Shown piece by piece: positions 25,289 through 34,146 of a stretch of 40,452 nucleotides of DNA (the stretch's first letter is position 1; each line of letters begins with the position of its first letter). Both the position numbers and the translations under genes were made by a program. Source of the stretch: Trinickia mobilis. Its GTDB lineage: Bacteria > Pseudomonadota > Gammaproteobacteria > Burkholderiales > Burkholderiaceae. Where the stretch lies: the NCBI RefSeq assembly GCF_017315705.1, contig NZ_JAFLRF010000027.1:1-40452 (forward strand), written 5' to 3'. The notes below the pieces were generated by a model. The model had not been told where the DNA came from and did no database searches. It was given only the letters and a program-made list of their open reading frames with translations.

Positions 25289-26545
25289 ATGTCTGAAGTG
25301 CAAATCAAAACCCATTGTGAGTTGATTCGAAGCCGTCAGCCCGGCCACGGCATGCCCGGCGAGCTCTTTGGCCGCCAGGACGTTTTCGAAACGGACGTCG
25401 AAGTCTTTTTCCAGAAGCATTGGGTTCTGGTCGGGGTTACGGCGGATATTCCCGAGCCAGGCGATGTTTCGACCGTGGACATTGGCAAGGCTTCCATCAT
25501 CATCGTCCGCGACGACGACGAGAACGTCCGGACCTATCGCAACGTCTGTCGCCATAGGGGTGCGCGGCTCAAGGAAGCCGGGAAGTCGACGGTCGGAATG
25601 CTGGTGTGCCCTTACCACCAGTGGACATATGACCTGGACGGAAGCCTGCGTCACACCAAGCACATGGGGAAAGATTTCGACCCGACCTGTCGCAGCCTGA
25701 TTCCGGTGCACACCCGGATTGTCGGCACGCACATCTTCGTTTGTCTCGACGACAACCCGCCATCGGACATCTCCAGGCTGGAAGAGACGATGGCGCCGCG
25801 TTTCGCACCGTTCGACCTGCTAAACACCAAGATTGCCTTCGAGCAGGAAATAATCGAGAACGGCAACTGGAAGCTGGTGATTGAGAACAACCGCGAGTGC
25901 TACCACTGCCAGGGTACCCATCCGGAGCTGACAGCGTCGTTCCTGCCTGAAGACTTCGGCTTCTGTCCTGAGAACCTCAGCGAAGAATCGCTCCACGCCC
26001 TCGAGGACTACAAGGAGCGCAACGCAGCGTGCCAGGCAAGCTGGGAACGGGACGGATTTATTGGAACCACTGTCGAGTATCTTGACGAGGACGCGGTAAC
26101 CCAGTTCAGAACGCAGCAACTAGTCATCGCCGGTGCAGGCGAGTCGCAGACTATCAGCACCAAGGTTGCCAGCACGAAGCTGTTCGGCAATCTCACGCGA
26201 TGTGACCTCGGCGACCAGCATCTTTGGACACACAACTCGTGGACACACGTCATGAGCGACCACGCTGTCATCTCATACATTATTCCGCTTGCCCCGGACA
26301 AGACGCTGGTGCGGTCCAAGTGGCTCGTTCATGCCGATGCGGTCGAAGGCGTGGATTACAACATCAACGATTTGACGGAAGTCTGGATTGCGACCAACAC
26401 GCAGGATAAGCACCTGGTGGAAATCACGCACGAAGGTACGCAGGACCCGGCATATGCGCCGGGCGTGTTCTCGCCGTTCACCGAAGCCTACGTCGACCAG
26501 TTTTCGCGCTGGTATGCGGCCCGGCTGAATGCACATGGCGTCTAA
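25289..26545 (+). CDS. Rieske-type betaine N-demethylase, oxygenase subunit (GbcA/Stc2 family)
   Basis: This 418-residue ring-hydroxylating-type oxygenase has Rieske ligands Cys87, His89, Cys107 and His110 (CRHRGARL, CPYHQWTYDLDG). The mononuclear iron His206 and His211 lie in NNRECYHCQGTHPEL, and the late Asp in TNTQDKHLVE. The NNRECYHC signature with Glu before Cys, and KWLVHADAVEGVDY, mark the GbcA/Stc2 group that hydroxylates an N-methyl group and releases formaldehyde. Length and the DAVTQFRTQ...GESQT region look closer to stachydrine demethylase Stc2 than to Pseudomonas GbcA, judged from memory. The substrate is a betaine. Start ATG follows TTGGAGAACGACG. Confidence 0.88.
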   Translation: MSEVQIKTHCELIRSRQPGHGMPGELFGRQDVFETDVEVFFQKHWVLVGVTADIPEPGDVSTVDIGKASIIIVRDDDENVRTYRNVCRHRGARLKEAGKSTVGMLVCPYHQWTYDLDGSLRHTKHMGKDFDPTCRSLIPVHTRIVGTHIFVCLDDNPPSDISRLEETMAPRFAPFDLLNTKIAFEQEIIENGNWKLVIENNRECYHCQGTHPELTASFLPEDFGFCPENLSEESLHALEDYKERNAACQASWERDGFIGTTVEYLDEDAVTQFRTQQLVIAGAGESQTISTKVASTKLFGNLTRCDLGDQHLWTHNSWTHVMSDHAVISYIIPLAPDKTLVRSKWLVHADAVEGVDYNINDLTEVWIATNTQDKHLVEITHEGTQDPAYAPGVFSPFTEAYVDQFSRWYAARLNAHGV

Positions 26546-26558
26546 GCAGAGGTTGGTC

Positions 26559-27689
26559 ATGAGCGCTGTTGAAACAACTTTTTACCGTCCGCCGGGCGTT
26601 GTCGACCGGCTGACCAGCGCGAGCACGTGGGAAACCGGCGCGCGCCATTGGCCAAGCGGCGAACAGCAAACGCTAACCTGCTGCCGCGTCGTCAATGAAA
26701 CCCACGACGTCAAGACGTTCGAGTTCCGTACTGAAGATGGACTGCCGGTGCGCTTTGAGCCCGGCCAGTTCATGACACTTTCGGCGAATGTGCATGGGCA
26801 ATCGGTCGAGCGCTGCTACACGATTTCGTCGCCGCCGACTCGCCCATACTTGGTGTCCATCACGGTCAAACGTGTGCCTCGCGGGGTCATGTCGAACTGG
26901 CTCCACGAGAACATGAAGTCGGGCAACCAGTTGCGCGCGTATGGCCCGTCAGGCGCCTTCACGTCGACCGCATCCGCAGCGCCGAAGTCACTCTACCTCT
27001 CGGCCGGTTCGGGCGTTACGCCGCTCATGTCCATGACCCGGGCGAGCATTGACCTTGGGCTCGACCGCGACATCGCGTTCGTGCACAGCGCCAGGACGCC
27101 TGCGGACATCATCTTTCGTCAGGAGCTGGAACGGATGGCCACGCTCGCTCCACGGCTGAAAGTCTTCTTTGTGTGCGAAGCAACTGGAGACAAGACAGAC
27201 TGGGTCGGGGCGACGGGGCGCCTGAGTCTCCCGCTTCTGTCAGAGTGGCTGCCGGACTATGTCGACCGGGAAGTGTTCACCTGTGGGCCGGCCGGCTACA
27301 TGAGTGCCGTCAGAGACCTGCTTCGCGAAGGCGGTCACGACCCGGCGCGCTATCACCAGGAAAGCTTCGATATCTCCACCGGAGTAGTGCCGGAGCCCAC
27401 ACCGCCTGCCGATGGAGCGGTGCAGGACACCGTCACGGTCAAGCTTTCCAAGTCCTCAAAGACCTTCACGATGAGCGCCTCTGAGACGGTGCTCTCCGCC
27501 GCGCGGAAAGCGGGCGTTGTGATTCCTTCGTCATGCAGCCAGGGCGTTTGCGGGACATGCAAAACGAAGATTCTCGACGGCACGGTCGACATGAAGCACA
27601 ACGGTGGCATCCGGGACCGTGAAGTCCAGAAGGGCTTCCGGCTCCTGTGCTGCAGCCGCCCGACGTCTGACTTGGTACTCGAGCTGTAG
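26559..27689 (+). CDS. Reductase subunit of the Rieske demethylase (GbcB type)
   Basis: This 376-residue flavin-iron-sulfur electron transfer protein has, in order, an FAD-binding domain (ERCYTISSPP), an NAD-binding domain (SLYLSAGSGVTPLMS; FTCGPAGYM) and a C-terminal plant-type [2Fe-2S] ferredoxin. The ferredoxin has Cys326, Cys331 and Cys334 (CSQGVCGTC) and a last ligand at Cys364 or Cys365. It passes electrons from NAD(P)H to the Rieske oxygenase. ATG at 26559 has AGAGG before it. ATGs at 26529 and 26535 would overlap the oxygenase gene and lack a site. Confidence 0.9.
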   Translation: MSAVETTFYRPPGVVDRLTSASTWETGARHWPSGEQQTLTCCRVVNETHDVKTFEFRTEDGLPVRFEPGQFMTLSANVHGQSVERCYTISSPPTRPYLVSITVKRVPRGVMSNWLHENMKSGNQLRAYGPSGAFTSTASAAPKSLYLSAGSGVTPLMSMTRASIDLGLDRDIAFVHSARTPADIIFRQELERMATLAPRLKVFFVCEATGDKTDWVGATGRLSLPLLSEWLPDYVDREVFTCGPAGYMSAVRDLLREGGHDPARYHQESFDISTGVVPEPTPPADGAVQDTVTVKLSKSSKTFTMSASETVLSAARKAGVVIPSSCSQGVCGTCKTKILDGTVDMKHNGGIRDREVQKGFRLLCCSRPTSDLVLEL

Positions 27690-27831
27690 TAGCAATACAT
27701 ACCCTGAAAGCTGCGTCTGCTCGCTGGCCACGGACGCATCCTCGCAAATCCCATTCTTGAAGGGGCGGGCGAGGGATGCGCACGTCCGCGAAGAAGACAA
27801 AAGAAGCGCATAAATTCCCCGGAGGGATTGC

Positions 27832-29061
27832 ATGGCTGGCGGCAACCAATTCGACGCGCACAATGTTACTTCTCTGAAGAGAACGGAGCACACCCTACCT
27901 GACGTTCGCGCATACCGCTTGTCCCGGGTGCAAGAGATTTTGCAGAAAAACAATTGTTCTGCGATTCTGTTGTACGACCCGGTAAATATCCGGTACGCGA
28001 CGGATACTTCCAACATGCAGATTTGGACGGGACGCAACCCGTCGCGGTACGTCGTGGTGTTTGCCGACGGTCGAGTCGTTGGTTGGGAGCTTCATAGCTG
28101 CGAGCACGTTTGGGACGGGTTGGACCTGGACTTCGAACTACGCAGCGCCGTGGCCTGGACATTCTTTAGCGCAGGTACCGAGGCGGAACGACGAGCTGAC
28201 ATTTGGGGGGCAGAAATTGTTGACGTCATGCAGCGCCGCGCGCCGGGCGAGTTACGCCTTGCGGTCGACCGTTTGGACCCCGTCGGTGCAGCATACTTTG
28301 TGAAAAATGGCGTGACGCTCCTTGACGGACAGGCCATGATGGAGATGGCACGCACTGTCAAGTCCGCCGGCGAGCTCGTCCTGATGAATGAATCGCTCCG
28401 TGCTTGCGAGAGGGGCATTGAGCGCATGCGCCGCGAATTGCGTCCAGGAATCACCGAGCAGGACCTCTGGGCGAACCTTCATCACGAAAATATCAAACAC
28501 GGAGGCGAGTGGATAGAGACACGTCTTCTTGCATCCGGTGACAGAACGAACCCGTGGATGCATGAGTGCTCGTCCCGAGTGCTGCAGCAAGGTGAACTGC
28601 TGGCTTTCGATACTGACTTGGTGGGGCCGAACGGCTACTGCTCCGATATTTCGCGCACCTGGACGGTCGGCGACACGCGGCCTTCGGATGAGCAGCGCCA
28701 TCTGTACGAACAGGCTTACTCCCAAATTCACTTCAATATGGATTTGTTGCGTCCTGGGATGTCATTCCGCGAGTTCACAGAGAAAGCTTGGAAGATTCCT
28801 GAGATTTACCTGAAGAACCGGTATAGCTGTGTCGTGCACGGTATCGGCATGGTTGACGAATATCCCTCAGTTGCGCACCAGGTTGATTGGGATAGCGGTG
28901 GCTATGACGGTGTTTTCGAGCCCGGCATGACGCTATGCGTGGAAAGCTATATCGGAGCCGAAGCGGGGACCCAAGGCGTGAAGCTTGAACAGCAGGTGGT
29001 GCTGATAGAGAGCGGGTGCGTGCCGCTCACCTCATGCAGCTTTGAAACTGATTGGCTGTGA
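27832..29061 (+). CDS. dddP: M24-fold enzyme of the DMSP lyase DddP type
   Basis: This 409-residue protein has a creatinase/aminopeptidase-P fold. Putative di-metal ligands Asp260, Asp262, Asp272, His336, Glu371 and Glu386 have exactly the spacing I recall for DddP (295, 297, 307, 371, 406, 421). The DddP catalytic Asp and Tyr equivalents are Asp342 and Tyr331. IRYATDTSNMQIW, NIKHGGEWIETRLLASG and RTNPW also resemble DddP strongly. DddP cleaves dimethylsulfoniopropionate to DMS and acrylate. Start ATG follows CGGAGGGATTGC. It sits behind betaine demethylase genes, and betaine importers commonly also carry DMSP. A peptidase or creatinase-like role on another substrate remains possible. Confidence 0.75.
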   Translation: MAGGNQFDAHNVTSLKRTEHTLPDVRAYRLSRVQEILQKNNCSAILLYDPVNIRYATDTSNMQIWTGRNPSRYVVVFADGRVVGWELHSCEHVWDGLDLDFELRSAVAWTFFSAGTEAERRADIWGAEIVDVMQRRAPGELRLAVDRLDPVGAAYFVKNGVTLLDGQAMMEMARTVKSAGELVLMNESLRACERGIERMRRELRPGITEQDLWANLHHENIKHGGEWIETRLLASGDRTNPWMHECSSRVLQQGELLAFDTDLVGPNGYCSDISRTWTVGDTRPSDEQRHLYEQAYSQIHFNMDLLRPGMSFREFTEKAWKIPEIYLKNRYSCVVHGIGMVDEYPSVAHQVDWDSGGYDGVFEPGMTLCVESYIGAEAGTQGVKLEQQVVLIESGCVPLTSCSFETDWL

Positions 29062-29453
29062 GGTAGCCGCCAGGATAGCTGCAATCCGTCCGCAGAGAAA
29101 CAGAACCCGGAAACATCTGCGCCACCTTCATTCAATCGAATGACACAGCGGGCCGAGCCGTTCGTTTTCGTGGCGACAGGCATTGGCCAGCTTATCCCAG
29201 CTCCGTGTCGCAATCCTTCACCGTGTCCCCACATATCTCAAATGGAATCGGTTCGTATCGAGGCCGCGCCATTTCTTGCAGCGAGGTTCTGCGAGGCTTC
29301 GCTCAATGGAGGCAGCGCGACAGGCATCGTCTTACCGTTACGCGCCTGACGAAACGATTCTCCCTCCGAGGCGCATCTGTTCTATCGAGCGACGAGCTAC
29401 TGCTATTGAATGGAGGTACGGTTATCCGGCGACGACTAGGAGAAGTGTGCACG
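29062..29453. other. Stretch without a supported gene
   Basis: Several overlapping frames lack start signals and family resemblance. No hairpin with a T tract marks the end of the preceding gene. This is where the ordered betaine cluster stops and the remnant-rich region begins. Confidence 0.5.
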
Positions 29454-29768
29454 ATGAGGTCCGTACAGTATGTATGCGCGTCGAGCAGCAGGAAAATCGA
29501 TGGAAGGCTCGACGAGAACACAGTCTGGTTCGAATTCCGTCAGGTTGCCCATCTATTCGGCATGAATCTCGAACAGGCAGCCAAGTTACTCCGGCAAGCG
29601 TGCGCGACCGGCGACATTAAGCCTGCAAAAGACGTCAGGTCGTCCGACCGCTGCAAATGTCTGTTGAGTCACCGGGCAGTCGTCGCGGTCGGATACCAGG
29701 TCAACTATGGTCGGGCGACAGCCTTCCGTCACTGGTGCGCCTCGGGCCTGACTGTCTTGTTCCGTTAA
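29454..29768 (+). CDS. RhuM-like N-terminal domain protein, probably truncated
   Basis: A 104-residue frame with AGGAGAAG upstream of the ATG. The pattern TVWFEFRQVAHLFGMNLEQ, followed after a variable loop by VAVGYQVNYGRATAFRHWC, matches the RhuM domain (usual form: VGYRVNSxRATQFRIWA). RhuM proteins are about 330 residues, so only the N-terminal third is present. RhuM genes often travel with restriction and other mobile defence loci. This copy is either a stand-alone DNA-binding-like domain or, more likely, a remnant. Confidence 0.55.
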   Translation: MRSVQYVCASSSRKIDGRLDENTVWFEFRQVAHLFGMNLEQAAKLLRQACATGDIKPAKDVRSSDRCKCLLSHRAVVAVGYQVNYGRATAFRHWCASGLTVLFR

Positions 29769-30199
29769 ATCTTCTTCTTACTGACAGTTCGATAAATCCC
29801 GTTGAACGCGTACTCAGTCGCACGGCTGAGATGCGTGGGCTGTGCCCGTCAGCACCGGGCAGCGCTTCTGTTCGCAGCCGTCGTCTGTTGCCGGTGTCGC
29901 GTGTCGACGGAGCGATTGTTGCGGCTTACCGCTACCGACCCGCAATGAGTGCAGGCGGCCGGCGCATTTTGGGATCGAACCACCACGCTTGTAGGTCTGT
30001 GCCGCTTTTGTGCTGTCAGGCAGCATCGCCGGGAGCACTCTTACACGTCCAGCTACCTCGGCGAGACAGCGTGCAATCAGACACGACGATTTTGCCGAAA
30101 CGCGGCTAAGCTGCAATGCTTGCACGCGAGGCTGGCCCAATTCAGCCACCAGCGCGCACAAGAGCGAAATGCCGTGGTCCGTGAGCAGCGACCGTGTGC
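29769..30199. other. Stretch without a supported gene
   Basis: Frames on both strands (one of 129 codons on the minus strand, 29814-30203) lack ribosome sites and recognisable features. Its base composition is similar to its neighbours. Nothing is assigned. Confidence 0.45.
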
Positions 30200-30853
30200 T
30201 CACCAGCCCGCCGGAGATATGAGCTCACCTATTTGAGCATGCGACACAGGCGGCAAGGGACCCAGGGTATTGGCGAACAGAGACGATGAGACCGTCGCAA
30301 CGCCATAGTCCCTAGCATAGCGGTTAGTAGACCCGCCAACTTGGTTTCTCGAAGGGCCGAAATCACGATACTCCGTAACCGGCCCTACAAGAGATAGAGT
30401 CAGCTGAAACGTTAGAGTGTCCGTGCCATTGCCGCTAGCGGTGGAATAGACATGCAGTGGAATCTGGCCGGATGCCGAGACAGACTGTGGCAAGTGACGG
30501 CCGTTGGCAGAACGCACTGCGGAGAACGTTATGTTTTGCGCGGAACCATAGGCGGCCGTGGAGATGTGTCGACACCAGTTAGCGCGGTAGATAGATGCAT
30601 AGGCGACATTATTCGCGGCGTTATTGAGGATAGTTCCGTGTTCGGCGACGGTAACGAATACATGGGAATAACTGCACGCGTCGTAAGCAATCCCGAAAAC
30701 TTCTCCCGAAGCTCCGCTCAACGAATATTGCCCTGGCTCTGCATTTGCGCCTACGGATGACGCGACGAGGGCTAACGCGGCGACGGAAGCAACCCCACTT
30801 GTGGCCTTGAGGCGGCCGCGACGGGAAGGCAAAAGAGAATGAGCGTGCTTCAT
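30200..30853 (-). CDS. Exported protein of unknown function
   Basis: This 217-residue protein has a long signal peptide, with a basic, Arg-rich N-region, a hydrophobic core and an ANA-EP cleavage site near residue 40. The mature part is Ser/Ala/Gly-rich and predicted mostly beta. It has two cysteines (YDACSYS and NWCRHIS) about 40 residues apart that could form a disulfide in the periplasm. Start ATG at 30853 follows GGAGGTCCCC. An ATG five codons upstream has no such site. I do not recognise the family. Confidence 0.7.
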   Translation of the reverse strand: MKHAHSLLPSRRGRLKATSGVASVAALALVASSVGANAEPGQYSLSGASGEVFGIAYDACSYSHVFVTVAEHGTILNNAANNVAYASIYRANWCRHISTAAYGSAQNITFSAVRSANGRHLPQSVSASGQIPLHVYSTASGNGTDTLTFQLTLSLVGPVTEYRDFGPSRNQVGGSTNRYARDYGVATVSSSLFANTLGPLPPVSHAQIGELISPAGW

Positions 30854-31362
30854 GGGGACCTCCAACATGCCAAAGCGTGTTCTGGGGGAGGTCCGGAGCT
30901 GCGTGGACGATGTTCGATGAGCCTACGGACAACGGCCGACGCGGTGCCGGGCGGTGGCGGCGCAAAAGTTGGCCGAAAGCATTGCTGGACTACGTAAATT
31001 CGGACAAGACAACTTGGAACCATCGCGCTGCCGCGTCAAAGTGAGCGGACCACGTGCGGTGTTAGAGTAATGCGTGGTGTGATGTCGACAATGGTAAGTG
31101 ACGAGTGCTCTGAAGCAATAATGGCATGCAGTATAGGTCGAGTGTGTTATCAAAAATTTATTTTTGATTTTTTGCCGATACGCACGGTGTTATGGCGGGG
31201 CATTGTTATCCATGCTGTCTACGATTACTAGTTGGTCCGACTCGCGGTCGAGCCACCAGCGTGCCGCGACCATTGGAGCCGGACTGGGGCGGCCGCTTCC
31301 AATTGAAAAGATGGTAGTCGGCGGCTCTTCGACTCGCGGCTGAAACGGCTGCTATTGGAACC
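30854..31362. other. Intergenic stretch with an AT-rich hairpin
   Basis: No gene is supported. At 31150-31167 TCAAAAA and TTTTTGA pair around TTTA and are followed by a T run, an AT-only hairpin. It is locally the most AT-rich spot of the window. Confidence 0.45.
31150..31174 (+). terminator. AT-rich hairpin with T run
   Basis: Stem TCAAAAA/TTTTTGA (7 bp, loop TTTA) followed by seven T. Without GC pairs it would be a weak terminator at best. It may instead be a curved or H-NS-binding AT tract. Confidence 0.3.
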
Positions 31363-31572
31363 TAAAGCCTTGCCACCGAGAGCGGCACACGACCGTCGCC
31401 TGCCGAAGCGGTTTCGGTGATTCGAATTGGCATGCCTTGCGTCTTGGCATGCGCGTCGAAGCCATAGAGAGCAATACCCGTCCTACGGGCAATGAAGTCG
31501 TGTGCCCGAGTTAGTCCGGAAAGGCGTGGCTGCGCAATCGATTCGCCGGCGGCGGGAGGCTTAACGGGGTAA
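31363..31572 (-). pseudogene. Startless gene remnant related to 35131-35182
   Basis: An open minus-strand frame without a start codon encodes a C-terminal fragment containing IALYGFDAHAKTQGM and PIRITETASAGDGRV, and ends at TAG. The GFDA-AxTQGM part recurs in degraded form at 35131-35182, with a stop codon within. The family is unrecognised. It is likely the tail of a Burkholderiaceae hypothetical gene present as two decayed copies. Confidence 0.45.
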
Positions 31573-31809
31573 CTCCGTCATAATGCCGATGCGCAAGCGG
31601 CTCGTTTCTCGTGACGAGCCGCTTAAACTCATCGTCCGGGAGCGACCGTGCAACAGGCAAAGCAAAAAGTGCTGCGGCATGTCCTTGCGTGCGAAATGAA
31701 GCCCTGTTCGCGTCAAGGAACGCCGCATCGTTGATATCGGTCGATTCATCGCTATCGATGTGATTTCCTCAAAAACGAGGAATTTCTGTGCGCGACGGTA
31801 TCTCAACTA

Positions 31810-31992
31810 ATGCCTTTAACAAAGTCGACTTCAGTGCATTTGCAGCGGGAAGCGCGACGACTGCTACGTGCGCAGATTGCCCTGAAGGACGTGCGCTACA
31901 AGGAACTGGCCCACGCGCTCGAGCGTATCGGCGTGTTTGAGGAGCCGAAAGCGCTCACAAATAAAATCAATCGCGGCACCCCGCTTGACTGA
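31810..31992 (+). pseudogene. DUF6471 protein, C-terminally truncated
   Basis: A 60-residue frame with REARRLLRAQIALKDVRYKELAHALERIG and EPKALTNKINRGT matches the start of DUF6471, a small XRE-like family of about 75-90 residues that normally continues after the NKIxRG segment. Here a stop arrives at once (PLD). There is no clear ribosome site. It is probably non-functional or a minimal version. Confidence 0.55.
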
Positions 31993-32231
31993 AGCGCTAC
32001 TCGCGCCCGGCGCTGTGCGCGCGGCGCAGAACCGCCACACGTACAACTCACATCCGCGTACCCGCTTCTTGCGCGTAGGCTGCAAGGTGGTTCACCGTTA
32101 AAATACTCAGCCGGCTCAAATACCCTTTCCGGGGCGCTCGATGAAACGCTGTATCAGCAAAAGAAGTTGAAAGAGGGATATATGCCGATGACGAGGTTTG
32201 CGCGGGCTTTGCTTGTGCGCCCCGCCCTGGG

Positions 32232-32684
32232 GTAGACGTCGATAACTTCAAGGACTTCAATGGCCACTACGGGCACGTTACGGGAGACAGTGCGCTCAGA
32301 ACGGTCGCACAATGCATTCTTGAGAACATCCGTCGGCCAGGAGACATCGCTGGGCGCTACGGCGGCGAGGAGTTCTGTGTGCTGCTTCCCAATACCGAAC
32401 TGGCCGGCGCCGTTCAGGTGGCTGAAACGATTCGCTCTGCGGTCCTGGCGACAGGGCGGCCGCACGTCACCAGTCCAGTAGGAATATTGAGCGTCAGCAT
32501 CGGCGTCGGTGCATTTGACGGGGATGCCGTGTCCGCTGTCACCGCTGAGCAGTTGGTTCATCGTGCCGACCAGCGGCTCTATGAGGCAAAGGCCGCCGGC
32601 CGCAATACAGTGATGCCGCAGCAACCTCGCCCGCAGTCGGTTGCGCCACCAGACTTGTCTTCAAGGCTAACCGTAATCGAATAG
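32232..32684 (+). pseudogene. Diguanylate cyclase GGDEF-domain fragment
   Basis: In one frame from 32232 the sequence gives VDVDNFKDFNGHYGHVTGD, an inhibitory-site RPGD five residues before GGEEF, then AGAVQVAETIRSAV, LSVSIGVGAF and RADQRLYEAKAAGRNTV. That is the C-terminal two thirds of a GGDEF domain, with active-site and I-site residues intact. The start of the domain (the DxLTxLxNR region) and any sensor domain are missing, and no start codon fits. It therefore appears to be a decayed c-di-GMP cyclase gene. Confidence 0.8.
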
Positions 32685-32736
32685 CGCGGCCACGGTAACT
32701 GCACGCCGTCGCGCCTAGTGTCTCCGGACGAAACCG

Positions 32737-32991
32737 TCATGGTGCCTCGTGTCGCAGGGCATGGCAGCGGGAGCTAAGTCCGTGGTTGCGACCGGCGTTC
32801 ACCGAAGCGTCAACCTGCATGTCGATTAACGGTGTCGCAGTAACTGCAACGGCTACGCCCCCTGATGCGGGCAGCAGACCGGCAAATGCTGCGATGCCGA
32901 TCCCGCACACGGCCGCAAGCGAGATAGCAGCGACGGCGACGAGTGAATAACGAGTTGGGTTGGATTTGGCCACGCCCAGCAAGATGCTCAT
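32737..32991 (-). CDS. Small membrane or exported protein
   Basis: This 84-residue protein has a hydrophobic Ala/Gly/Val-rich segment at about residues 16-48 that could be a membrane anchor or uncleaved signal. Start ATG has AGGAGGTTGCCGTC ahead, one of the best ribosome sites here. No family recognised. Confidence 0.6.
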   Translation of the reverse strand: MSILLGVAKSNPTRYSLVAVAAISLAAVCGIGIAAFAGLLPASGGVAVAVTATPLIDMQVDASVNAGRNHGLSSRCHALRHEAP

Positions 32992-33311
32992 GACGGCAAC
33001 CTCCTGTTGACGCAGCTATCAGTTGCAAGGGCCGTGCCGATGGAGATAGTCCTTACCCCCCGGCCATGTGGCTAGGGGCTGGACGCGGGGCTGCCTCAGT
33101 TGCGCCCACCGTGCGGTGAACGGAAGAACGACGCGATGTTGGATTCAGACGAACACTTCACCGCATTCGCTCTGCCCAAAGCCAACACGTGCACTCCGCA
33201 CGCGTTGGCAGATGTCCACGACAGGGGCGCAAAGACATTTACACCTGGGGCGGTCAGGCTGAATCCCGGCTCGGGCCGCCCCATAGACCCCAGACTTGGC
33301 CGGTCGAGTAG

Positions 33312-33497
33312 CTGAAACTCACGAAGTTTGTAGAGGCCGAACCGCACTTAAATCGGCGGATTGACGGGTTCGGCGTCGACGTGCATCGGTATCTGACCGC
33401 CTTGTTTACAGCGCTCCCTCATGCGCCCGGCGCGGACTGCTACGAGGCGTTACGACCCTGGAAGCTGGGTAATCGCGAATTCGCTGCCACGCCCTGA
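33312..33497 (+). mobile_element. Possible IS66-type transposase tail
   Basis: An in-frame stretch without a start codon, DVHRYLTALFTALPHAPG...YEALRPWKLG, resembles the very C-terminus of IS66-family TnpC (YLxxVLxxLPxxxxxxYEALLPWNL). Only about 60 codons remain, and a TAG immediately precedes them. No inverted repeats or other IS66 genes were found nearby. Confidence 0.4.
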
Positions 33498-33548
33498 TTC
33501 AAGCCGGCGCGCAAGGGCGCGCTCAATTGACCGCATACGGCCCAAGCA

Positions 33549-33911
33549 ATGTCAGACAACCTCGACCGCGCACTCGCAGAGGCGCGCGCGGCTACCGAAG
33601 TCACTCACAATCACCCGATTGCCCTGAAGGCGGTCGACACGTACGCGAAGGCGCTTTGGGCTGCGATTCACGGCGATGGGCATGAAGCCGTCTGCTACAT
33701 TATGGAAGCCTCGGGTACATCAGTACACGGCGTGGAGAAAGCGCACGAACACTACCCGCCGCGAATTCGCGCCGACGAGACTCTCGAAGACGTGCTGTCG
33801 TGTCTCAAGAATTCCGACAGCTTCGAATCGTTGATGCGGGAATGTCTTTTTCATGGCGGTGACACGGACACCATTTGTGCAGTGGCCGGTTTGCTTGGAG
33901 AGGCGCTATAG
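33549..33911 (+). pseudogene. ADP-ribosylglycohydrolase (DraG-like) C-terminal fragment
   Basis: This 120-residue frame contains ATEVTHNHPIALKA and ends with GGDTDTICAVAGLLGEAL. These are the metal-binding landmarks of the ADP-ribosylglycohydrolase family, where the GGDTDT aspartates bind Mg2+. The full family is about 300 residues with an N-terminal GDALG motif, which is absent. There is no ribosome site before the ATG. It is either a truncated gene or, less likely, a short stand-alone variant. Confidence 0.7.
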
Positions 33912-34146
33912 GGCATTCGGCTTCCACTGCTTGAGGAAGCCCTAACCCACGTACCGGCGCGGCTAACAGCAGTTCTAGCTCGAGAAATACGACCGGCTCT
34001 CGCAAATACATCCGCGTCTGGGCTAATGCATTCGACTCCCGTTTTCGGGTCGCGATACGAGGGCAGCTTGCCATGTCTGCAAGTAATCCACGTTATCTGC
34101 ATACTCCTGCAACGTTGATGGCTATAGCAGTGATTTGTTGTGGCGG

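Noticed and set aside
29205-29453. N-terminal extension of the RhuM-like frame
   Set aside because: The upstream part has no family resemblance, while the ATG at 29454 has its own ribosome site.
29510-29545. tRNA-like T-arm (GGTTCGAATTCC)
   Set aside because: No acceptor or anticodon stem can be paired around it, and it lies within the RhuM-like frame.
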